The translations under genes and the position numbers were made by a program. Shown in pieces: positions 42,980 through 50,059 of a stretch of DNA of 64,000 nucleotides. How positions within the stretch are numbered: the stretch's first letter is position 1; each line of letters starts with the position of its first letter. This DNA is from an uncultured Alphaproteobacteria bacterium (GTDB lineage Bacteria > Pseudomonadota > Alphaproteobacteria > RF32 > CAG-239), in assembly GCA_910584385.1 (NCBI GenBank), contig CAJUAK010000005.1:62001-126000 (forward strand), read 5' to 3'. The notes below the pieces were generated by a model. The model was not told the origin of the DNA, did no database searches, and worked only from the letters and a program-made list of their open reading frames with translations.

Positions 42980-44365
42980 ATGCTGGATAAAAATTTTACG
43001 GCAGTTTTGCTGGAAGAGGCTTTATCACAAGGCGGAGATTTTGCGGAAGTCTTTATGGAAAACAGTTTTTCCGGCAGCCTTGTTATTGGCGAAAGGCAAA
43101 TCAAAGAGGCCGCATCTTCTATTGATAAAGGCGTCGGTGTAAGGGTTTGCAAAGGCGGTGAACTGCAAAGCTATGCATTTACAAACCGCTTGGATAAGGA
43201 CAGTTTAATCAAAACAGCCCGCCAAGCAGCTGCCGGTATTAATGAAAAGAAACAAAATATACATTTTAACCTGCAAGAAAATGAATTGGCCTCTCCACAT
43301 ATCATTTTGAAAACGCAAAAAGATATTTCAAAAATGCAAAAAGCGGACTTGCTTCGGGATGTTTCGGAACGCATTTACGCGGCTCATCCTTCCATTATTC
43401 GGACGGATGGAAGTTATCTTGAGGAAATTCAAGAAGTTACGATTGCAAATTCAAACGGATTATGGATTAGCGACAAGAGGGAACGTACAAGATTTTCTAT
43501 AAGTGCCCAAGCTCAAAAAGGCGACAGAAATGAGTCTGCCGGGGAAAATATTGGCGCTTTAAAAGGGTTTGAATTATATGACGGCTGGGACAAGGATGAA
43601 TTTGCAGCACAGATTGCCGAAGCAGCCATCAGGAAGCTTGAAGCACGCAATTGTCCGAGCGGAAAAATGCCGGTGATTATCAACAACAAGTTTGGCGGGG
43701 TTATATTCCACGAAGCCTGCGGGCATGCCCTTGAAGCAACGGCTTTGGCAAAGAGGGCTTCTGTTTTTCAGGATAAGCTCGGACAGCAGATTGCTTCTCC
43801 GCTTGTGTCTGCCGTTGATGACGGAACAATTCCGAATGCCTGGGGAAGCCAGACAATCGATGACGAAGGATTGAAAACACAGCGCAACCTGTTGATAAAA
43901 GACGGGATTCTGACGGGCTACCTGATTGATTCTTTTAACGGGAAACGGCTCGGATTGGCGCCAACCGGCAGTTGCCGCCGGGAAAGCTACCGTTATGCGC
44001 CGACATCGAGAATGAATAACACTTTTATCTTAAACGGAACTTCTACATTGGAAGAAATGATTGCCGCAACAGATTATGGCCTGTTTGCTTCTAAAATGTC
44101 CGGCGGTTCGGTTAACCCGGCAAGCGGCGATTTTAACTTTTCTGTCGATGAGGCTTATATTATCGAAAAAGGCAAAATAAAACAACAGGTTAAAGGAGCT
44201 AAGCTTATTGGCAAAGGAAGCGAGATCCTGAAAAATATTGATATGGTTGGCAACAATTTAGGGCTTGCCTGCGGTATGTGCGGTTCTGTTTCGGGATCTG
44301 TTCCTACAACTGTCGGCCAGCCGGCAATCAGAGTTAGCGAAATTTTAGTCGGAGGTCAAGAATAA
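42980..44365 (+). CDS. tldD: Metalloprotease TldD
   Basis: TldD is the catalytic half of the TldD/TldE heterodimeric zinc protease, which acts on unfolded peptides. The 461-residue protein contains the zinc motif HEACGHALEA (HExxxH) in GVIFHEACGHALEATALAKR. RRESYRYAPTSRMNNTFI and the C-terminal CGMCGSVSGSVPTTVGQPAIRVSEI are typical of the family. In E. coli TldD/TldE are reported to mature microcin B17 and to degrade the antitoxin CcdA. Its stop overlaps the tldE start by one base (TAATG). Confidence 0.95.
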   Translation: MLDKNFTAVLLEEALSQGGDFAEVFMENSFSGSLVIGERQIKEAASSIDKGVGVRVCKGGELQSYAFTNRLDKDSLIKTARQAAAGINEKKQNIHFNLQENELASPHIILKTQKDISKMQKADLLRDVSERIYAAHPSIIRTDGSYLEEIQEVTIANSNGLWISDKRERTRFSISAQAQKGDRNESAGENIGALKGFELYDGWDKDEFAAQIAEAAIRKLEARNCPSGKMPVIINNKFGGVIFHEACGHALEATALAKRASVFQDKLGQQIASPLVSAVDDGTIPNAWGSQTIDDEGLKTQRNLLIKDGILTGYLIDSFNGKRLGLAPTGSCRRESYRYAPTSRMNNTFILNGTSTLEEMIAATDYGLFASKMSGGSVNPASGDFNFSVDEAYIIEKGKIKQQVKGAKLIGKGSEILKNIDMVGNNLGLACGMCGSVSGSVPTTVGQPAIRVSEILVGGQE

Positions 44366-45687
44366 TGCTTGCTGACGAGTTTATTGAAAAATTGTATGCG
44401 GCTTGTAAAAGTGAAAATATTGGCAAGTTTCAAATCAAATATTCATTTTCTGCCGAAGAATTTTTAAATGTGTTTGACGGGCAGATTTCTTCGCGTGAAA
44501 ATTCTCAAGAGCAGCTTTACCTTCTTGAAATATCTAAAAACGGGAAAGTCGGGCGTTTTGGCATTAGCTCTCCCGATGAAGGCGATATTCCTTTTATAAT
44601 CTCTCAGGCAATGGAAAATGCATCGCTTATTGATGATGCCGATGAAAACTTTTTCTATGACGGGAAGGGGGAATATCCTAGGGTTTTGCCTTATGCGCCC
44701 TTGGCAGATAAGCTTAACAGCCTGAATAAAGAAGATTTTTTGCTTGCCGCAGAAAAACGCGCTTATCAGAATCCTTTAATTGACAAGGTTATCCGCTGCT
44801 CTTACAGCAGAAATTATGGGCGGTCGTCCATTTGTAATTCTTTAGGGCTAAAACAAAGCAAAGATTTTGATTCTGCAAGTGCAGGCATATATTTATCGGC
44901 TAAAAAAGGCGATGTCGTCAAGACAGCCGGTGAATATGTTTTCTTTGACAAAGCAGAAGACTTTTCTGTTGAAAACTTTGTGGATAAAGCTGTTGAAAAA
45001 GCTGTGAAAAGATTAGAGACAATTAATAAAACTATTGAAAATCAATATGTTGTTTTGTCTCCTCGCGCATTTTCCAGCTTGCTTCCCAAAATTGCATCTT
45101 TATTTTCTGCTAAAGCTGTTCAGGATAAAAAAAGCCGTTTATGCGGCAAATTAGGGCAAAAAATAGCGGCAGATAATGTTACTATTATCGACAATCCCTT
45201 GTTGGAAAAAGGCTTTGGAACAGCTGCCTATGACAGCGAAGGCATTCCGACCATATATAAAGAAGTTATAAAAAACGGCATATTGCAAACGTATCTTTAT
45301 AATCTGAAAACAGCTCATAAAGACGGTGTCAAATCTACAGGAAATGCTTCAGGAACAGGGATTGGCGTTGGAAATTTTTATCTTAAGCCTGGAGAAGCCA
45401 GCCAGCAAGCATTGTTAGACAAGGCGGGAAATTCTATTTGGATTGAAAGCTTAAACGGATTGCATGCCGGGTTTGATATTGTTTCAGGCGATTTTTCTTT
45501 TGGTGCAGAAGGTTTTGAGATAAGCCGGGGAAAAATCGGCGCAGCATTGGAACAATTTACAATTGCCGGCAATATTTATCAATTGCTGACGGATATTGTT
45601 ATGGCTGGGGATGATTTAGAATTTTATGGTTCAAAATTTGGTTCACCATCTGTTTTAGTCAAAGGGTTAAAGGTTTCGGGAGAGTAA
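44365..45687 (+). CDS. tldE: TldE/PmbA, non-catalytic partner of TldD
   Basis: A 440-residue TldD homologue without the HExxxH motif, forming the other half of the barrel-like protease. Family segments: YSRNYGRSSICNSLGLKQSK, the VVLSPRAFSSLLPKIAS stretch, GFGTAAYDSEGIPT, KSTGNASGTGIGVGNFYLKPG and the terminal GSPSVLVKGLKVSGE. It is translated directly from the tldD stop and is the last gene of the run from pip. A weak hairpin follows. Confidence 0.94.
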   Translation: MLADEFIEKLYAACKSENIGKFQIKYSFSAEEFLNVFDGQISSRENSQEQLYLLEISKNGKVGRFGISSPDEGDIPFIISQAMENASLIDDADENFFYDGKGEYPRVLPYAPLADKLNSLNKEDFLLAAEKRAYQNPLIDKVIRCSYSRNYGRSSICNSLGLKQSKDFDSASAGIYLSAKKGDVVKTAGEYVFFDKAEDFSVENFVDKAVEKAVKRLETINKTIENQYVVLSPRAFSSLLPKIASLFSAKAVQDKKSRLCGKLGQKIAADNVTIIDNPLLEKGFGTAAYDSEGIPTIYKEVIKNGILQTYLYNLKTAHKDGVKSTGNASGTGIGVGNFYLKPGEASQQALLDKAGNSIWIESLNGLHAGFDIVSGDFSFGAEGFEISRGKIGAALEQFTIAGNIYQLLTDIVMAGDDLEFYGSKFGSPSVLVKGLKVSGE

Positions 45688-45702
45688 ATGGGCTCTCAGA
45701 AC

Positions 45703-45742
45703 GCGCTCAGTGTTGTTTGCCATATAAATTCAGGCTGAGCGC
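45703..45742 (+). terminator. Weak hairpin after tldE
   Basis: GCGCTCAG (45703-45710) pairs with CTGAGCGC (45735-45742) across a 24-base loop and is followed by TTTCTAAAT. The rest of 45743-45977 shows no supported gene; it is AT-rich and separates two convergent transcripts. Confidence 0.35.
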
Positions 45743-45977
45743 TTTCTAAATGGCCGAAATCAGCTTATTAATTTTATTCGTTTTGCGAATATTATCTATA
45801 ATATATATTATGCGACAAAAGTATATTATCACACAGGGCACTTCTTCTCTATGCTATTCAAGGGCTAATGCGCTGTCCGCCTTTGTTTTCTTCTTAAAAT
45901 CATGGTGCGCTTATAATTTTACGCCATTATAAAATATGACTTGCGACAGGATTGAATTTAATCTGTCAATTTTGTTT

Positions 45978-46508
45978 CTAATCTTCTCTCGCAATATATT
46001 TAGGCGGTATAATTCCGCCCTTGATGACAAGCAAATAATATGGAACAACCGTAAATCTCAAGCCTAATTTTTCATCGCATGCTGACCAATCGACCGGAAA
46101 TGTGCCTATTTCATCAACAGAATTTAACTTTACCAAGATTTCATCGCAATTTTGCAGTAAGTCCTTATCTAAATCTGGTTTGAGTGCCGGTGAAATATAA
46201 ACGGCTTCAATCAGCCCGTCCCTTTGCAAGGCGTCTACATCTATTGAAAATAAATCGGCATTTTCAATAAAAGGCTTGAACATATTTATACTTTTTTCAG
46301 TCCATTTTATCGGCTCTGAAAATCCCCGAATGGCCCGACTGCGCCCTTCGAAGCAGTTTTCCATCCATTCAACTATTTTTTCATGTGTCGTTTCGCTGCC
46401 GGTTCTTTTATAATAATAACGTAAATCAGCTTGGGGATTGCATGCAAATGACAAGATGCCTTCCTGTAAAGCGGTATTTCCCTTTGATATGTAATGGTAA
46501 AGCTTCAT
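45978..46508 (-). CDS. Unknown 176-residue protein
   Basis: Not recognised. It is a soluble-looking protein that begins MKLYHYISKGNTALQEGIL, reminiscent of the LYHYT-type start of some ADP-ribosyltransferase-fold proteins, but no catalytic triad could be confirmed. A middle block (RGFSEPIKWTEKSINMFKPF) and a late AVYISPALKPDLDKDLL block are distinctive enough for a search. AGGAAG precedes the ATG. It is separated from the upstream genes by a terminator, so it is transcribed alone. Confidence 0.7.
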   Translation of the reverse strand: MKLYHYISKGNTALQEGILSFACNPQADLRYYYKRTGSETTHEKIVEWMENCFEGRSRAIRGFSEPIKWTEKSINMFKPFIENADLFSIDVDALQRDGLIEAVYISPALKPDLDKDLLQNCDEILVKLNSVDEIGTFPVDWSACDEKLGLRFTVVPYYLLVIKGGIIPPKYIARED

Positions 46509-46527
46509 TTTTTCTTCCTGATTATAA

Positions 46528-46555
46528 AAAAATGGCTCGCTCCGGAGCCATTTTT
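46528..46555 (-). terminator. Terminator ending the yejE-yejF-HD operon
   Basis: Perfect 11-bp arms AAAAATGGCTC (46528-46538) and GAGCCATTTTT (46545-46555). On the minus strand it follows the small membrane protein gene by 12 bases and ends in a T-run. Confidence 0.88.
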
Positions 46556-46567
46556 CTGATTATAAGC

Positions 46568-46906
46568 TTATCCTCTGAAAATAACACGGACTAAATTTAT
46601 AAAGTAAGCAATTGTTAAGAAAGCAAAAGCCATCATCAGCGTGCTTTCTATGCCAATGCTGCTGTTGTGCCAAACAAGCCACTGAACCAAAACTGCGTCA
46701 ATCAATCCGCAGATTACCAAGCTGAGCCAATAGCGCTTGCCGGTTGCAACAAAGGTAAAAATCAAAGCCGGAACGGCAATCCATACATTGCGCATCAAGC
46801 GGATTGTCTTATCCACGAAGTTAATGATTTGAGGAATGTTTAGGATATAACCGGCCAAAATAACACAAATGGCTACGGCCAAGATTAAAAAATAAGTTTT
46901 TTTCAT
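46568..46906 (-). CDS. Small integral membrane protein, unknown
   Basis: A 112-residue protein with about four hydrophobic segments (residues 4-23, 41-57, 60-78 and 84-108). No family was recognised. It overlaps the HD gene by four bases (ATGA), so it belongs to the yej operon on the minus strand. It could be a small accessory membrane protein; nothing specific can be said. Confidence 0.7.
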   Translation of the reverse strand: MKKTYFLILAVAICVILAGYILNIPQIINFVDKTIRLMRNVWIAVPALIFTFVATGKRYWLSLVICGLIDAVLVQWLVWHNSSIGIESTLMMAFAFLTIAYFINLVRVIFRG

Positions 46907-47439
46907 TTTATTTTCCTTTCTGTTAAATTATCTAAAACTTCAAGAATCAAAGGATGCTGCTTGGCATGATATAACCAGTTTCGGCAATTTCCAAGAAATT
47001 CGGGAATTAATTGCACAGGAGAACGCTGATTTTTATCATAATAGGCTGCCTGCATAACACATTCAATTTTATCAAGGCCTTTAACAAAGCGCGCTTCAGG
47101 CGTGATTTGCGCTTCAAATTCATTAAAGAGCTCTAAAAATTCTGAATTACCCAGCTCCCTGCTCAACCTTTGCGCAGCTTCCCTTTCCAACCGGGGCTTG
47201 TCAGCCAGGTTTGCATCGCAAGGCGTTATGTCTCCGGCATAAATTTCTTGCAAATCATGAACAATGGCTAATTTTAAACATTTTTCCTTATCCAAATTAT
47301 CCGGCGTAAGCAAAAATGCCAGCAGTGCAACGCCAAAGCTGTGATCTGCAACAGATTCCGGAGAAGAAACATTCCTTTTACACCATCCGGAGCGTTTTAA
47401 ATCTTTAAATTTTCCGATAATATCAATAAGTTGTTCCAT
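46903..47439 (-). CDS. HD-domain phosphohydrolase (YfbR-like)
   Basis: A 178-residue HD-superfamily metal phosphohydrolase. The His-Asp pattern is intact: SPESVADHSFGVALLAFLL carries the first His, and AIVHDLQEIYAGD carries the HD pair and the next Glu/Asp. YfbR-type members are 5'-deoxynucleotidases. The length and the ESVADHS motif favour that group. It is coupled to yejF by TAATG and to the next gene by ATGA. Confidence 0.85.
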   Translation of the reverse strand: MEQLIDIIGKFKDLKRSGWCKRNVSSPESVADHSFGVALLAFLLTPDNLDKEKCLKLAIVHDLQEIYAGDITPCDANLADKPRLEREAAQRLSRELGNSEFLELFNEFEAQITPEARFVKGLDKIECVMQAAYYDKNQRSPVQLIPEFLGNCRNWLYHAKQHPLILEVLDNLTERKIK

Positions 47440-49013
47440 TATAATGACGCCTTTATTAATTCCCGGGTATATTTTTCCTTGGGATGCTCAAAAACTTCAT
47501 CTGCCGGCGCTTTTTCAATAAAATGCCCGTCTTTCATAACAGCAATAGTATCGGAAAGTGATTTTATGGCCTGCATATTATGGGATATGAAAACATAAGC
47601 AATATTTCTTTCCTTTTGAATTTGCTGCAATAATTTTAAAATCTGTATTTGAATGGTTACATCCAGCGCTGATGTTGGTTCGTCCAGTATTAAAATTTCA
47701 GGTTCAACAATCAAGGCTCTTGCAATGGCAATCCGCTGCCTTTGTCCGCCGGAAAATTCATGGGGATATTTATTGACCGTTTCATTAGACAGCCCGACTT
47801 CTTTCAACACTTTCATTATCTTTTCCAGGCGTTCCTTTTCCGTTAAATCCGGAAAATGCACCAGCAGCCCCTCGCCTATGATTTCAGCAGCGCTCATCCT
47901 CGGATTTAAAGAGTTAAACGGATCCTGGAATACAATTTGAACTTTTCTTCTTAGCTCTTTGTTTTTGTTGTTATATTTTATTTCCTTCCCTTTTAGGAAT
48001 ATCTTCCCCTCATAGGGTATCAGGCGGCTTACGGCCAAAGCCAATGTGCTTTTTCCGGAACCGGATTCACCGACTATTCCCAGAGTTTGCCCTCTGTTAA
48101 GCGAAAAAGACACCTTATTAACGGCGGTGAAAAAAGTCTTGGGTTTTCCCCAAAAATTAAATGAAGTTGGAAATTTTACGCTTAAATTTTTAACTTCCAA
48201 AACAATCTCATTATTTTCTTTCTTTACATTTTTCAAAGGATTAAATGACGATATTAATTCTTTAGTGTAATTATTTTCAGGAGAGGAGAAAATATTACCG
48301 GTGGTGCCGCTTTCTATTAATTTCCCATTCTTCATAACTATTATTTTATCAGCAATCTTTTTGACTAATTGCAAATCATGGCTGATAAAAATAATTGCCA
48401 TTCCCATTTTCTTTTGTAAATTTATAAGCAAATCAACAACTTGCGCTTGTATTGTAACATCGAGCGCCGTGGTGGGTTCATCAGCAATCAAAATCTCCGG
48501 TTTGTTGGCAATGGCCATTGCAATCATTACCCTTTGCCTTTGTCCGCCGGAAAGCTGGTGCGGATAAGCATCCATCTTTTGCCTGGCATTTGGAATTCCG
48601 GTTAATTTTAATAAATTAAGCGTTTCTTTTTGCGCCGCTTCTTTGCTTAGATTTTGGTGCTGCATAATCATTTCTGCAATTTGCCGCCCTATTTTATGCA
48701 AAGGGTTAAGCGAAGATAACGGCTCTTGAAAAATAAACGATATTTTACTGCCTCGGAGTTTGGGAAGCCGGCTGTTGTTAATCAGTTCTTCGCCATGAAA
48801 TTTAATGGAGCTTTGGGGCGAATGAAAAGCTTTCGGATAAGGAAGCAACCCTAAAATTGAAAGGGCCGTAACGGATTTTCCGGAGCCGGATTCACCGACT
48901 ATTCCTAAAATTTCCCCTTTTTTTAAGGTGAAAGATATATTCTCAGCTGCCAGAAATTTTTCACCATTCTGGTTAAAGCCAACCGTTAAATCTTTTACTT
49001 CCAACAAATCCAT
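47439..49013 (-). CDS. yejF: Peptide ABC transporter, fused ATP-binding protein YejF
   Basis: A 524-residue protein with two complete ABC ATPase modules in tandem, as in YejF. Each has Walker A (GIVGESGSGKS), a signature (HQLSGGQRQRVMIA and HEFSGGQRQRIAIA) and Walker B (ILIADEPTTALDV and ILILDEPTSALDV), with C-terminal oligopeptide-type extensions. The YejABEF transporter imports peptides such as microcin C. YejE is encoded immediately before it, overlapping by one base. No yejA or yejB is present upstream. Confidence 0.93.
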   Translation of the reverse strand: MDLLEVKDLTVGFNQNGEKFLAAENISFTLKKGEILGIVGESGSGKSVTALSILGLLPYPKAFHSPQSSIKFHGEELINNSRLPKLRGSKISFIFQEPLSSLNPLHKIGRQIAEMIMQHQNLSKEAAQKETLNLLKLTGIPNARQKMDAYPHQLSGGQRQRVMIAMAIANKPEILIADEPTTALDVTIQAQVVDLLINLQKKMGMAIIFISHDLQLVKKIADKIIVMKNGKLIESGTTGNIFSSPENNYTKELISSFNPLKNVKKENNEIVLEVKNLSVKFPTSFNFWGKPKTFFTAVNKVSFSLNRGQTLGIVGESGSGKSTLALAVSRLIPYEGKIFLKGKEIKYNNKNKELRRKVQIVFQDPFNSLNPRMSAAEIIGEGLLVHFPDLTEKERLEKIMKVLKEVGLSNETVNKYPHEFSGGQRQRIAIARALIVEPEILILDEPTSALDVTIQIQILKLLQQIQKERNIAYVFISHNMQAIKSLSDTIAVMKDGHFIEKAPADEVFEHPKEKYTRELIKASL

Positions 49014-50059
49014 TATGCGTTCTTTCTACTGTCAAAAGCGTCGCGCACGCCTTCTCCGATAAAAATTAATAAGGAAAGCAGGCTGGAAAGCACAATAAAT
49101 ATTGTTATTCCAATCCATGGCGCTTGCAAATTATCCTTGCCCTGCCGGACTAAATCTCCAAGCGACGGATAATCATGCGGCAGTCCTAAGCCCAAAAAAT
49201 CTAACGCGGTCAATGCAACAATCGCCTCTGAAAGGATAAAAGGGAGAAAGCTCAGCGCTGCGGTAACGGCATTGGGGAGAATATGCTTATATATAATTCT
49301 GAAATCGCTTACGCCAAGGGCTTTGGCGGCCATGACAAATTCAAAATTGCGTGTTCTCAAAAATTCTGCGCGAACCACGCCGGTCAGGTTCATCCATGAG
49401 AAAAAAAGCAGGATTATAAGCAGGCTCCAAAATCCGGGAACAAATATGCTGGCAACAATAATTAAGATAAACAGCTGCGGCAAAGATTCCCAAATTTCCA
49501 TAAAACGCTGAAAGAAAATATCTATTTTTCCGCCGAAATAGCCCTGCACTGCCCCAGCGAAAATACCAATAACCGAAGAGAAAAATGTAAGCGTAAAAGC
49601 AAAAAATATTGATAGGCGCAGGCCGTATAAAATCCGGGCAAGGATATCCCTTCCCTCATCATCCGTCCCAAGCCAGTGTTTTGCATCAGGTGCCGCCGGG
49701 GCCGGTTCTTCAAGCTCGTAATCTACCGTATTAAAGGAAAAAGGGATAAGCGGCATAACCATCCAGCCGTTTTCATTTATATTTTGTTGCAAAAAGGCAT
49801 CTTTATAATCGGCGGCGGTTGGAAAATCCCCTCCGAAATCCTTATCCGTATAGGTTTGAAAAAGCGGATAATAAAAGCTTCCCTTATATCTGACCAGCAA
49901 CGGCTTATCATTTGCCAGAAATTCGGCCAAAAGCGTTAAAAGAAAAACAATTAAAAAAATAATCAAAGAATAAGCCGCGCGCTTATTCTGCCAAAAGGCA
50001 AACAAGCGCCTTTGGTTAAGAGGAGACAGCCGCTTAAACACCTTATTGAGGCATTTCAT
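49013..50059 (-). CDS. yejE: Peptide ABC transporter permease YejE
   Basis: A 348-residue DppC/OppC-type permease of the YejE subgroup. An N-terminal helix is followed by the long periplasmic insert typical of YejE (YKGSFYYPLFQTYTDKDFGG, HWLGTDDEGRDILARILYG). Five more helices follow, with the ABC-coupling EAA loop (VMAAKALGVSDFRIIYKHIL) and FLGLGLPHDYPSLGDLV. The ATG at 50059 lies inside the upstream gene, behind GAGGTG at a normal distance. The substrate-binding YejA and second permease YejB are missing locally. Confidence 0.93.
   Translation of the reverse strand: MKCLNKVFKRLSPLNQRRLFAFWQNKRAAYSLIIFLIVFLLTLLAEFLANDKPLLVRYKGSFYYPLFQTYTDKDFGGDFPTAADYKDAFLQQNINENGWMVMPLIPFSFNTVDYELEEPAPAAPDAKHWLGTDDEGRDILARILYGLRLSIFFAFTLTFFSSVIGIFAGAVQGYFGGKIDIFFQRFMEIWESLPQLFILIIVASIFVPGFWSLLIILLFFSWMNLTGVVRAEFLRTRNFEFVMAAKALGVSDFRIIYKHILPNAVTAALSFLPFILSEAIVALTALDFLGLGLPHDYPSLGDLVRQGKDNLQAPWIGITIFIVLSSLLSLLIFIGEGVRDAFDSRKNA

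Noticed and set aside
40333..45687. RiPP precursor cluster matured by TldD/TldE
   Set aside because: The 78-residue protein has no leader-core layout or Cys/Ser/Thr-rich core, and no cyclodehydratase, radical-SAM RiPP enzyme or exporter is present.
45750..45932. 60-codon frame after tldE
   Set aside because: No binding site, no family pattern, and a composition expected of AT-rich spacer.
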